From Colimorpha sp045576855 (GTDB lineage Bacteria > Bacteroidota > Bacteroidia > Bacteroidales > P3), in NCBI GenBank assembly GCA_045576855.1, contig JAZNHG010000002.1, forward strand, positions 1 to 64,000: a stretch of 64,000 nt of DNA, given 5' to 3'. The notes beneath the pieces are model-generated. The model did not search any database, was not told the origin of the DNA, and worked only from the letters and a program-made list of their open reading frames with translations. This document shows positions 25,517-33,807 of the stretch, piece after piece. Made by a program: the position numbers and the translations under genes. Position 1 is the stretch's first letter; the number at the start of each line of letters is the position of its first letter.

Positions 25517-26310
25517 AAATCATATTAAGCAGAAAAGGCTTTGATTCTTCGAATGGAAAGCAGCCTAACCCAATTATGCCAGATGGAACACTTTTGTCTT
25601 TGCCAATTCCAGACAAAGATGGTAACAATACATTTGATTCTTTATTATGGGATGGCGTGAGTTATTATGACATTATCAGTTCATTGAAACCCAAAACAAA
25701 ACTACAGCCAAAAGATTATTGCCACTTAGATCCCGATTTAAGAAAAGAATTAAAGGACAGACTTCCGGGTTGGATGCCAGCCTTTGGACAAGCCGGTAGT
25801 GCATTAACTCATTTGCGAAATCATGGAGTCACTGAAGGTGACTTGTTTCTGTTTTATGGCTGGTTTAAAGAAACGGAAGTAATTAATGGAAAGTTAGCAT
25901 ACAAGAAGGGAGCAAGAGACTTACATGTGATTTATGCCTATATGCAAATTGGGGAGATTGTCGAGCAAATGGACAAAGCCCCGGAGTGGTTGAAAGATCA
26001 TCCCCATATTGATGACCAAAAAGTAAGGAATGATAAAAAAAATGCAATATTCTTGCCGACTGAATGGTTGTCTTTTATGGATAACATTAAAGGATGCGAT
26101 GTACTTACCTATCGAAAGGATAGAATATTGACCAAAGAAGGAATGACGAGGCGCTGTTGGGACTTGCCTGCTTTCTTTAGGGATGTAGACATCAGCAACA
26201 ATCCCAATTCCTGGAAGGATGATTATTTCCTTTCTGCCGCCATAGGGCAAGAGTTCGTTATTGATACCACTCAAGAAATAATGAACTGGGTAAGAAAAAT
26301 CATTTTGTGA
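25513..26310 (+). CDS. Nmad3-like putative nucleotide-modification protein
   Basis: The 265-aa protein begins MKIILSRKGFDSSNG, then PNPIMPDGTLLSLPIPD, CHLDPDLR, PAFGQAGSALTHLRNHGV and GDLFLFYGWF. These blocks fit the Nmad3 family as I know it, again defined by association with nucleotide-modification operons. The order Nmad2-Nmad3 with a four-base overlap implies that the two products work together. Conserved polar residues near the N-terminus (SRKGFDSS) and CHLD are candidate active-site residues. AT-rich like its partner. A strong hairpin terminator follows. Confidence 0.7.
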   Translation: MKIILSRKGFDSSNGKQPNPIMPDGTLLSLPIPDKDGNNTFDSLLWDGVSYYDIISSLKPKTKLQPKDYCHLDPDLRKELKDRLPGWMPAFGQAGSALTHLRNHGVTEGDLFLFYGWFKETEVINGKLAYKKGARDLHVIYAYMQIGEIVEQMDKAPEWLKDHPHIDDQKVRNDKKNAIFLPTEWLSFMDNIKGCDVLTYRKDRILTKEGMTRRCWDLPAFFRDVDISNNPNSWKDDYFLSAAIGQEFVIDTTQEIMNWVRKIIL

Positions 26311-26330
26311 TTTTATCTTTTTTGTAAAAA

Positions 26331-26372
26331 AAAGCAGGAGTGTCACAATATGGCACTCCTGCTTTGTATTTT
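26331..26372 (+). terminator. Terminator of the PLD-Nmad2-Nmad3 operon
   Basis: Arms AAAGCAGGAGTG (26331-26342) and CACTCCTGCTTT (26354-26365) make a 12-bp stem followed by GTATTTTT. The trailing TATTTTTG (26367-26374) also matches a -7 box and may serve as promoter for the next gene. Confidence 0.88.
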
Positions 26373-26406
26373 TGCAGTCAGAAAAAGACAAGTAATAATA
26401 TGACTT

Positions 26407-26991
26407 ATGGAGAAGTTCTTTAAACCTTATGACTGTGATTTGAGGGAGTATGAGGCTCGTTTGGCTTCCTCACGCGAGATTTGGGACGATTTTTCCCACG
26501 AATGGTCCTATAGCCCTTTTGATGAAAAAATAGTTATTCTCGGAGGGTTCGCCTTGAAGGGAGGCAACTTTAAACGGGCCATTGAAAGCTATGCGAAAGA
26601 GCGCACCGAGACCTACCGCAGCCGTATTCATTGGGTAATCTTTGCCTATATCTGGCGTATGATGATGGGTAAGGAGTCACAGTTTGAAAATAAGTCGACT
26701 GCCGACAGAATCAAACGGCTGGAGATGGACGAGTTGCTGCGCCTGCTAGCGGAGGAACTGAAGATGTGCGTAAAGAGAACAACCGCGTTTGTATACGAGA
26801 ACCGCTACAACCCCAACAGCACACCGGGTTTCAAGACATACGAGAGTTGGATTGTGTCGGACGAATACAAATACAACGACACCATCCTCGACACCATCGA
26901 GCGCGAACACTGGCTGGCGTTTCCCGACGAGAGCTTCTCATCCTATCTGAACAAGTCCAAAAGACGGGACCGAAATTATTGTTTCTTTTAG
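26407..26991 (+). CDS. Hypothetical protein of the accessory island
   Basis: I do not recognise this 194-aa protein. It is soluble, charged and mostly helical, starting MEKFFKPYDCDLREYEARL and ending in a basic tail (NKSKRRDRNYCFF). A helix with YRSRIHWVIFAYIWRMMMGK (about 78-97) is the most hydrophobic part but too broken for a clear membrane span. No cysteine cluster or nucleotide motif is visible. It has its own possible promoter overlapping the preceding terminator and is followed 10 bases later by a zinc-ribbon gene. Composition is intermediate between the AT-rich pair and the host. Confidence 0.55.
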   Translation: MEKFFKPYDCDLREYEARLASSREIWDDFSHEWSYSPFDEKIVILGGFALKGGNFKRAIESYAKERTETYRSRIHWVIFAYIWRMMMGKESQFENKSTADRIKRLEMDELLRLLAEELKMCVKRTTAFVYENRYNPNSTPGFKTYESWIVSDEYKYNDTILDTIEREHWLAFPDESFSSYLNKSKRRDRNYCFF

Positions 26992-27001
26992 TTGAATCAC
27001 A

Positions 27002-27265
27002 ATGGGTTGCCTGTATATAATAGAATGCCCACAATGTCATAAACCGTTTGAGTGGAATGAGGGACCTGGCGCAGTCGCTGATGTGCTGCATTGCGACAAA
27101 TGTGGCCAGGAGCTCTGGACAACTGAAAGACTACTGGAATTTGAGAATATCAAATGTCAATGCGGTGGGAGTTTTGACAAAGATGTGCCAATTATCTGTC
27201 CATTCTGTGGCAGAGAGGTTGAAAAACCAAGAGAATTCATAAAAGAGGCAATAATGTGGGATTGA
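27002..27265 (+). CDS. Small zinc-ribbon protein
   Basis: An 87-aa protein with four CxxC-type pairs: CPQC (near 9-12), CDKCG (31-35), CQCGG (52-56) and CPFCG (66-70). Two zinc ribbons of rubredoxin-like type are likely. A role in nucleic-acid or protein binding is plausible but not shown. It begins 10 bases after the previous gene and probably belongs to the same transcript. No relative elsewhere in the window. Confidence 0.6.
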   Translation: MGCLYIIECPQCHKPFEWNEGPGAVADVLHCDKCGQELWTTERLLEFENIKCQCGGSFDKDVPIICPFCGREVEKPREFIKEAIMWD

Positions 27266-27577
27266 TTGCCTCTTGGAAAATGAGGGGCACACCACTATGG
27301 GGCGCACTTTCCTTTTATTTAGCAGTCGAAAGGACTAAGAACATTTTGTGTGCTCTGCAAGGACACAATAGGTGGATTGATTGACATAACCAATTGTCGG
27401 TACCACATACCCTGAAGGAACACTACAGTTACCCTATAGGCACCCAAAAGAGGATGAGAATGGGAGCAAAAGGGGAGCAAAACCAATAGAGGGGTGTGGC
27501 GGATGCAGGAGGTAATGTGCAAATTGTGCATATTATCATGCTAACGCTTTGTGTATCAAGAAAAACTTGACAGTTGG

Positions 27578-27608
27578 AATAACACGCATTATTTGCGTGT
27601 TATTTTTC
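27578..27608 (+). terminator. Hairpin with T-tract (terminator)
   Basis: Arms AATAACACGCA (27578-27588) and TGCGTGTTATT (27594-27604) with a five-base loop, followed by TTTC. It would end transcription from the zinc-ribbon side about 310 bases downstream of that gene. The A-rich left arm makes it partly bidirectional. Confidence 0.75.
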
Positions 27609-27632
27609 ATGCAACAACCACTATAAGGTCAT

Positions 27633-27683
27633 ATGTGCAAAATTTGCACATACCACTACGAATAACGTGCAAAAAATGCACAT
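27633..27683. promoter_or_regulatory. Palindromic operator-like sites before the DUF4143 gene
   Basis: ATGTGCAAAATTTGCACAT (27633-27651) is a perfect palindrome with 9-bp arms; GTGCAAAAAATGCAC (27667-27681) is a related dyad, and a third related word lies at 27516-27531. They end about 65 bases upstream of the -7 box at 27746, a common operator position. Confidence 0.5.
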
Positions 27684-27745
27684 GTTCTGAGAGTGTATTC
27701 AGCAAAAAATTATAATATTTTGATGATTATATTCATAGAAATTAG

Positions 27746-27753
27746 TATATTTG
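27746..27753 (+). promoter_or_regulatory. -7 promoter box of the DUF4143 ATPase gene
   Basis: TATATTTG matches TAnnTTTG. A possible in-frame TTG start at 27751 lies inside this box, so translation must begin at the ATG at 27778. Confidence 0.65.
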
Positions 27754-27777
27754 CATTGTAATATTAATACAGAAACA

Positions 27778-28899
27778 ATGCATATTAGTCGGATAATGAG
27801 CGATGTAGTCGCCAAAAAGTTGCACTCTGGGAAGGCTATTGTGCTGATTGGTGCACGTCAGGTAGGCAAAACCACCCTGCTGAAAGAATGTCTGAAAGGG
27901 CAGGAAAATGTGCTTTGGATGAACGGCGACAATCTGGATACCCGTACGCTGATGGCGAACATTACGGTGGAGCGCTATCGGAGTATGCTTGGGAAAAACG
28001 ATATTGTCGTTATCGACGAGGCCCAGCGCATCGAAGATATCGGGCTCAAGAGCAAATTGCTGACGGACAATTTTCCAGATGTACAGCTTATCATTACGGG
28101 CAGTTCGTCGCTTGACCTTGCCAACAAGGTCAATGAGCCTTTGACGGGACGCAAGTGGGAATACCGTTTGTTTCCCTTGTCGTATGGCGAGTTGGCGGCA
28201 CACTACGGAGCTATGCAGGAGTGGCAGAAACTCCCCCTTCGGCTGGTATTTGGCAGTTATCCCGACGTAGTTTGCAACCCCGGGAATGAACGCGAGGTGC
28301 TGAACAATCTCACCGAAAGTTATCTATACAAAGACGTCCTTGTGTGGGAACGTATCAAGCGGCCCGACAAAGTGGTCAGGCTGTTGCAGGCTTTGGCGTT
28401 CCAGGTGGGCAGCGAGGTGTCGGCCAACGAGTTGAGCCGAATGGTGGAACTCGACCGCGCCACCGTGGAAAAGTATATCACTCTGCTGGAGCAGGCTCAA
28501 GTCATTTTCCGACTCGGTGCGTTCAGCCGTAATTTGCGAACAGAGATCAAGTCGGGGCGCAAAATCTATTTCTACGACAACGGCATCCGCAATGCGCTTA
28601 TCGGCAACCTGTCGCCGATAGACATGCGTGCCGACATAGGTATTTTGTGGGAGAACTATATGGTAAGTGAGATGCTTAAGAAGAACAGCTACGACCTCAC
28701 TTTTGCAAAGCCCTATTTCTGGCGTACCACGCAACAACAGGAAGTTGACTATATTGAAGAGTGTGACGGGCGGATGAAAGCATACGAATTCAAGTGGAGC
28801 CCCACGAAAAAGGCTAAAATCAGTAAAACTTTTCTCGGAGCATATCCCGACGTAGAAGTCAAGACCATCACGCGAGAGAATTATATGGACATTTTATAA
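27778..28899 (+). CDS. AAA ATPase with DUF4143 domain
   Basis: A 373-aa protein with an N-terminal P-loop ATPase: Walker A GARQVGKTTLL (about residues 23-33), Walker B IVVIDEAQR (73-81) and a sensor-like ITGSSSLDL. The C-terminal half is the DUF4143 domain with DxxR-type helices and a terminal PD-(D/E)xK-like strand set (QQEVDYIEE, AYEFKWS). These ATPases are abundant, often horizontally spread in Bacteroidales, and suspected of roles in DNA transactions or mobile-element control; no fixed function is known. The start is set by the promoter box at 27746. Single gene, followed by a 43-base gap to the WYL regulator. Confidence 0.85.
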   Translation: MHISRIMSDVVAKKLHSGKAIVLIGARQVGKTTLLKECLKGQENVLWMNGDNLDTRTLMANITVERYRSMLGKNDIVVIDEAQRIEDIGLKSKLLTDNFPDVQLIITGSSSLDLANKVNEPLTGRKWEYRLFPLSYGELAAHYGAMQEWQKLPLRLVFGSYPDVVCNPGNEREVLNNLTESYLYKDVLVWERIKRPDKVVRLLQALAFQVGSEVSANELSRMVELDRATVEKYITLLEQAQVIFRLGAFSRNLRTEIKSGRKIYFYDNGIRNALIGNLSPIDMRADIGILWENYMVSEMLKKNSYDLTFAKPYFWRTTQQQEVDYIEECDGRMKAYEFKWSPTKKAKISKTFLGAYPDVEVKTITRENYMDIL

Positions 28900-28942
28900 C
28901 TATTTGCCGTAATAGTAGGGGAAACATCAACAAGAACAACCT

Positions 28943-29845
28943 ATGAACGTACTGAAGAAATATACCTGGCTGGTGGGGACGCTGATGCGGGCGGGCGACA
29001 AGGGCCTGACGCTGGAGCAGATCGGCGACCGCTGGAACGCCACGGACGAACTGCACGAAGAGGGCTCCTTCGCACGGCGCAGTTTCCACCGCCACCGCAG
29101 CGAGATTCTCGACCTCTTCGGCATCGAGGTTGAATGTTACATGGACGGTGGGCAGTATCGCTACCGTCTGGCCAACGACGGCGGCAGGGAGTACTTCCGC
29201 CAGTGGATGATGGATTCCATAGCGGTGCATCATGTCGTGGCCGACAGCCGCGAGGCGGCACAGTATATCATGGTAGAAGCCACGGACAGCCGAATGCTTC
29301 CGGCACTCTTGGAAGCGTTGAAGGAGCACCGCACGCTGAAATTCACGTATGCACCCTACTGGAGCGAAGCACCTTACGACTACAGTGGCGTGCAGCCCTA
29401 TGCCCTCAAGATGTTCGAACGGCGGTGGTACCTCATCGCCCGCCGCGACGGCGACTACCGCATCTTCGCCCTCGACCGCATGTCGAAGGTGGAGCAGCAG
29501 GCGGAAACCTACAAGCGCGACCCGAAGTTCGACCTGAAGGAGATGTTCGAGGGCGCCTACGGCATCATTGTGGACGATACACCCACGGAGTCCATCCGTC
29601 TGAAAGTGGACGCCTACCAAGCCAACTACCTGCGCTCGCTGCCCCTGCACAGCAGCCAGCACGAACTGAAGCGCACCGAAGAGTATTCCATTTTCTCTCT
29701 GTGTGTGCGTCCCACCTACGACTTCAAACAGAAACTACTCTCCCTCGGCAGCACCGTCGAAGTGCTCCAACCCGAAAGCCTCCGTGCCGACATGCGTGGC
29801 GAGATACAGGAGATGATGAACAAATACCAAGACAACGATGAATGA
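28943..29845 (+). CDS. WYL-domain transcriptional regulator
   Basis: A 300-aa protein with an N-terminal winged-helix part (LVGTLMRAGDKGLTLEQIGDRW, RRSFHRHRSEILDLFGI) and a WYL domain (KFTYAPYWS, GVQPYALKMFERRWYLIARR) followed by a C-terminal extension with ESIRLKVDAYQANYLRSLPL. WYL domains sense ligands, probably nucleic acids or nucleotides, and commonly regulate defence or DNA-damage genes. Its last eight bases overlap the start of a DEDDh exonuclease gene, so the two are translationally coupled. GC content returns to host level here, hinting that the pair may be older than the AT-rich genes to the left. Confidence 0.88.
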   Translation: MNVLKKYTWLVGTLMRAGDKGLTLEQIGDRWNATDELHEEGSFARRSFHRHRSEILDLFGIEVECYMDGGQYRYRLANDGGREYFRQWMMDSIAVHHVVADSREAAQYIMVEATDSRMLPALLEALKEHRTLKFTYAPYWSEAPYDYSGVQPYALKMFERRWYLIARRDGDYRIFALDRMSKVEQQAETYKRDPKFDLKEMFEGAYGIIVDDTPTESIRLKVDAYQANYLRSLPLHSSQHELKRTEEYSIFSLCVRPTYDFKQKLLSLGSTVEVLQPESLRADMRGEIQEMMNKYQDNDE

Positions 29846-30329
29846 CTTTGCAGCTATAGACTTTGAGACGGCCAACGGGGAGCGCTCCAGCGTGTGCAGT
29901 GTGGGGGTGGTTGTGGTGCGCGGGGGCGAGGTGGTGGATACGTTCTACAGCCTCATACAGCCGGAGCCGAACTACTACGCATGGTTCTGCCAGCGGGTGC
30001 ACGGACTCTGCCACGAGGACACCGACGACGCCGAGGTGTTCCCAACGGTGTGGCACCGTATAGAACCCCTCATCGAAGGGCTGCCGCTGGTGGCGCACAA
30101 CGCCATGTTCGACGAGAGCTGCCTGCGGGCGGTGATGCAGGTGTACCGGATGGACTGGCCGGGGTATGTCTTCTACGACACCCTGCGGGCCTCGCGCCGC
30201 AAGCTCAAGGGCCTGCCAAACCACCAGTTGCACACCGTCAGCGAGGCCTGCGGCTACTGCCTGGAGAACCACCACCACGCCCTGGCCGACGCCGAGGCTT
30301 GCGCGGCGATAGCACTCAAACTGCTATAA
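29838..30329 (+). CDS. DEDDh 3'-5' exonuclease (DnaQ/epsilon-like)
   Basis: A 163-aa single-domain exonuclease. Exo I is FAAIDFETANGER (D8, E10), Exo II lies in LVAHNAMFDESCL, and Exo III is HHALADAEACAA (His and Asp), with the DEDDh spacing. Members degrade single-stranded DNA or small RNA from the 3' end. There is no BRCT, helicase or polymerase module. It follows the WYL regulator with an eight-base overlap and converges with dus (one base between the two stops), so it is the last gene of its transcript. Confidence 0.88.
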   Translation: MNDFAAIDFETANGERSSVCSVGVVVVRGGEVVDTFYSLIQPEPNYYAWFCQRVHGLCHEDTDDAEVFPTVWHRIEPLIEGLPLVAHNAMFDESCLRAVMQVYRMDWPGYVFYDTLRASRRKLKGLPNHQLHTVSEACGYCLENHHHALADAEACAAIALKLL

Positions 30330-30330
30330 A

Positions 30331-31317
30331 CTACACATAATAATCCTTGATTTTGTCCAACACCTCAAAAGTAGCCTCCGCTGTTGGAGTGGAAACAAGA
30401 GCCAACCGGAAGGGTTTGAAATTATATAGCCCCTTGAAATAATTACCGTAGTGCTTACGCATTTCAAAGATAGCCGTTCGCTCCCCCTTGAAGTCGATGG
30501 CCATCTGAAGGTGACGCCGACACACATCTACCCTCTCCCCTACCGTCACTTCTCGCTCATGTTCCCCGTGGAACAATCGCTGACATTGCTCAAAAATCCA
30601 GGGGTTTCCGATGGCACCTCGACCGATTAAGATACCATCGACACCGTAACGTCGTTTACTTTCAACAGCTTGCGTAGCAGAGACAATATCTCCATTGCCG
30701 AAGATGGGGATATGCATGCGAGGGTTGTTTTTCACCTCCCCAATGAGAGTCCAGTCTGCAGTACCGCTATACATCTGGCTTTTAGTGCGTCCATGAATAC
30801 TCAGGGCTGCTATACCCGTATCTTGAAGTGCTTCTACAAAGTCCGTAATCATCATAGAATCGGAACTATAGCCCAATCTTGTCTTCACAGTGACGGGCAA
30901 ATGGGACTTTTTCACCATACTTGCAGTGATTCTAAGCATCTTAGGCACATCCTGAAGGATACCTGAGCCAGCACCGCGACCTGCCACCTTACGCACTGGA
31001 CACCCCCAATTGATATCTATAAAATCTGGCCTTGCCTGCTCCACAATTTCCAGGCAACGGAGTAGTTCATCCTCGTCAGCGCCAAAAATCTGAATACCCA
31101 CCAGACGCTGACGCTCGGTAAAATGCATTTTACGCAGACTCTTTTCTGCGTCCCGATTGAGGGCCTCGGAAGCAATGAACTCGGTGATGAGCAAATCCGC
31201 ACCGAACTCCTTGCAGAGTTCACGGAAAGGCATATCGGTGATATCATCCATTGGCGAAAGACCCAAAATGCATTCCTTGTCGGGCAATTTCAGTTCCATA
31301 GCATAAATATCATTCAA
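30331..31317 (-). CDS. dus: tRNA-dihydrouridine synthase
   Basis: Dus reduces uridines in tRNA to dihydrouridine using FMN and NADPH. The 328-aa protein has the TIM-barrel blocks LSPMDDITDMPFRELC, GIQIFGAD, FIDINWGCPVRKVAGRGAGS (with the catalytic cysteine in GCP) and LSIHGRTKSQMYSG, GNGDI and GRGAIGNPW. Start at 31317 or the internal ATG at 31299 (MELKLPDKE), which fits the family better. It is the last gene of the mnmG-dus pair, 33 bases after mnmG, with a degenerate parS-like word in the gap. A second parS-like word lies inside this gene at 30560. Confidence 0.93.
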   Translation of the reverse strand: MNDIYAMELKLPDKECILGLSPMDDITDMPFRELCKEFGADLLITEFIASEALNRDAEKSLRKMHFTERQRLVGIQIFGADEDELLRCLEIVEQARPDFIDINWGCPVRKVAGRGAGSGILQDVPKMLRITASMVKKSHLPVTVKTRLGYSSDSMMITDFVEALQDTGIAALSIHGRTKSQMYSGTADWTLIGEVKNNPRMHIPIFGNGDIVSATQAVESKRRYGVDGILIGRGAIGNPWIFEQCQRLFHGEHEREVTVGERVDVCRRHLQMAIDFKGERTAIFEMRKHYGNYFKGLYNFKPFRLALVSTPTAEATFEVLDKIKDYYV

Positions 31318-31350
31318 TAAAGACGGTATAGCTCGTGTTTCTTGTGAAAC

Positions 31351-33216
31351 CTAATGCGAAAAAGCAAGCAACAGCACTGACACATCAGCAGGCGACACAC
31401 CGCTAATGCGAGACGCTTGCCCAAGGGTGACCGGATGATAACGATTCAACTTCTCACGGCATTCATAACTGAGTGCTGTCAGCTGAAAGTAATCATAATC
31501 GGCGGGCAAAGACACATCCTCAAACTTCATAATTCGGCCAGCCACCTCCTGCTCCTTCTCTATATAGCGCTGATACTTGATACTCGTTTCCACCTCTTGA
31601 ACCACTTCGTCAGGCAATTCACTCATTGCAGCTGCTACTTCCGGCGACAAAGACACCAGCGTACGAAGCGACAACTCCGGACGTAAAAGCAGTGCCGCCA
31701 GGCTGACACGTTGGTTAAGCGGAGCCGACCCTTGAGATTCCAGCCACTCGTTAGACTCCGAGGGAACCACCTGCGCCTGACACACCAACTCCGTCAACCT
31801 TGTCTGTTGCCGCTGCCGTTCCTCCACCCGGCTCATCCGAGCCTCATCCGCCAACCCGATAGCATAGGATAACGGCGTCAATCGCTGGTCGGCATTATCC
31901 TGACGCAACAGAATGCGATACTCGGCACGAGAAGTAAACATACGATACGGCTCATCGACACCCTTGGTAACAAGGTCATCAATCAGCACGCCAATATATG
32001 CCTGCGAGCGGGAAAGCACGAAAGGCGCACGCCCATGCAGCTTCAGCGCAGCGTTGATTCCTGCCATCAACCCCTGGCATGCAGCCTCCTCATAACCAGT
32101 AGTACCATTCACCTGTCCGGCAAAATACAGATTTTCTACACACTTGGTTTCCAACGTATAACCCAACTGTGTGGGAGGGAAATAATCATACTCTATGGCA
32201 TAACCCGGCTTGAATATCCGGGCCTGCTCAAACCCCTCGATACTACGCAATGCCTCGAGCTGAACCTCGATGGGCAATGACGAAGAGAAACCATTCAGAT
32301 ACCAGGACTGCGAATGCCACCCCTCGGGCTCCACGAATAACTGATGGTGGTCCTTATCGGCAAAACGGTCGATTTTATCCTCAATCGACGGACAATAGCG
32401 AGGGCCGCGTCCCTGAATACGACCCGTGAACATTGGCGAACGCGAAAAGCCCGTGCGCAGGATATCATGGGTCCGGAGATTGGTATTGGCAAGGTAACAA
32501 GAACGCTGTTTCGTAAGCGACGGTGTATCCGAGAACGAAAACTTGGCCGGATCAATATCTCCCGGCTGCTCCTGCAGGCGGGAAAAGTCGATAGTGCGAC
32601 CATCGACACGCACCGGAGTACCCGTCTTCAAACGCTGCACCTCGAACCCCAACTCACGCAACTGATTGCTTAGACCTATAGCCGAAGCCTCCCCCACCCT
32701 GCCGCCACTCCACGAATTTTCACCAATATAAATAGTACCATTGAGGAAAGTACCACTGGTGAGAACCACAGCCTTGGCCGGTATCGAGTGCCCCATACGG
32801 GTCACAACGCCACACACAACATTGCCATCGAACGCCAGCGCCACCACCTCGTCTTGCCAGAGAGAAAGATTTTGAACACTCTCGAGCACACGACGCCAAT
32901 TCAAAGAGAACAGCATGCGGTCACACTGAGCGCGAGGACTCCACATCGCGGGCCCTTTCGAACGGTTGAGCATGCGGAACTGGAGCGCCGACCTGTCGGT
33001 CACAATACCGCTCCATCCACCCAATGCATCAATCTCTCGCACAATCTGTCCCTTGGCAACACCTCCCATAGCGGGGTTACACGACATCTGACAGATAGTA
33101 TCCAGCTGCTGGGTAACGAGGAGCACACTACAATCCAAACGAGCCGCTGCTGCAGCTGCCTCGGCACCGGCATGACCAGCACCCACCACCACTATATCAT
33201 AAGGCTCAAAACCCAT
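31351..33216 (-). CDS. mnmG: tRNA uridine-5-carboxymethylaminomethyl modification enzyme MnmG (GidA)
   Basis: MnmG acts with MnmE to make the cmnm5 group on U34 of several tRNAs, using FAD, NADH and methylene-THF. The 621-aa protein has the FAD loop IVVVGAGHAGAEAA at residues 8-21, SCNPAMGGVAKG, LTSGTFLNGTIYIG, YCPSIEDKI and the C-terminal GidA-associated helical domain (YIEKEQEVAGRIMKFED, LSYECREKLNRYHP). Length is standard. It sits 12 bases downstream of ybeY, and dus follows. In many bacteria gidA lies close to the replication origin, which fits other origin-like signals in this window. Confidence 0.97.
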   Translation of the reverse strand: MGFEPYDIVVVGAGHAGAEAAAAAARLDCSVLLVTQQLDTICQMSCNPAMGGVAKGQIVREIDALGGWSGIVTDRSALQFRMLNRSKGPAMWSPRAQCDRMLFSLNWRRVLESVQNLSLWQDEVVALAFDGNVVCGVVTRMGHSIPAKAVVLTSGTFLNGTIYIGENSWSGGRVGEASAIGLSNQLRELGFEVQRLKTGTPVRVDGRTIDFSRLQEQPGDIDPAKFSFSDTPSLTKQRSCYLANTNLRTHDILRTGFSRSPMFTGRIQGRGPRYCPSIEDKIDRFADKDHHQLFVEPEGWHSQSWYLNGFSSSLPIEVQLEALRSIEGFEQARIFKPGYAIEYDYFPPTQLGYTLETKCVENLYFAGQVNGTTGYEEAACQGLMAGINAALKLHGRAPFVLSRSQAYIGVLIDDLVTKGVDEPYRMFTSRAEYRILLRQDNADQRLTPLSYAIGLADEARMSRVEERQRQQTRLTELVCQAQVVPSESNEWLESQGSAPLNQRVSLAALLLRPELSLRTLVSLSPEVAAAMSELPDEVVQEVETSIKYQRYIEKEQEVAGRIMKFEDVSLPADYDYFQLTALSYECREKLNRYHPVTLGQASRISGVSPADVSVLLLAFSH

Positions 33217-33228
33217 ATTCTAAAGCAT

Positions 33229-33672
33229 TTAGAGGGTTTGTTCCACACGAAACAATTCATTCCACAAAAGCAAAGCCTCCTCCTCCAGACGGCGCATCTG
33301 AGCCGACTCCTCGTCGCTCTTATCACCCTGTCCGAGCAGATGCAAGACCCCATGTACAATCACACGATGCAACTCCTGCTCAAATGGGACCCCGAATTTT
33401 GAGGCATTCTCCCCTACCCTTTCATAGCTAATCAGAATGTCGCCCGAAATCAAACCGCCGGCAACATAGTCGAACGTGATAATATCGGTATATGTGTCAT
33501 GGTCTAAATACTGCCGATTGACACCAAGCAGGTACTCGTCATCACAAAAGAGGTAATTGACATTTCCCACACTCTTCCCGCGACGCAAAATGACCTCGGA
33601 AAGCCATTTTTGTACCTTTTTCGGTTCGGCAAGCTCAAAATCTCCAGATTGGACAGAAAACCTGATAGCCAT
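33229..33672 (-). CDS. ybeY: Endoribonuclease YbeY (rRNA maturation factor)
   Basis: YbeY is a zinc-dependent RNase involved in 16S 3'-end maturation and ribosome quality control. The 147-aa protein has VNYLFCDDEYLLGVNRQYL, DIITFDY and the metal site HRVIVHGVLHLLGQGDKSDEE. The usual third histidine of the HGxLHLxGxDH motif is replaced; the Bacteroidetes form typically reads GxxDKS here, as in this gene, so the residue after it probably serves as ligand. The C-terminus carries a parS-like word at 33239. The mnmG-ybeY pairing is common in this phylum. Confidence 0.94.
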   Translation of the reverse strand: MAIRFSVQSGDFELAEPKKVQKWLSEVILRRGKSVGNVNYLFCDDEYLLGVNRQYLDHDTYTDIITFDYVAGGLISGDILISYERVGENASKFGVPFEQELHRVIVHGVLHLLGQGDKSDEESAQMRRLEEEALLLWNELFRVEQTL

Positions 33673-33807
33673 AATTTAGTTGTTAATACACTGAATGACA
33701 AGTTTATAGAAGCAAAATAGTGCTATTTTTCCCAAAAATGCCTGCACCAAATCGGGCAGGGCAGGGTAGACGATGGCAGAAAAGACACGCAAAACGAGCA
33801 GACAGGA

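Larger units (their letters stand above)
27266..27745. other. AT-rich intergenic region with hairpin and three TGTGCAAA palindromes
   Basis: About 480 bases without a credible gene. It holds an intrinsic-terminator-like hairpin (27578-27608) and three dyad sites of the form TGTGCAAA/TTTGCACA at 27516-27531, 27633-27651 and 27667-27683, before the promoter of the DUF4143 ATPase gene. The left half shows nothing recognisable. Confidence 0.6.

Noticed and set aside
26331..26374. Nmad3 gene continuing past 26310
   Set aside because: A stop is followed by a textbook terminator; downstream sequence is a separate frame.
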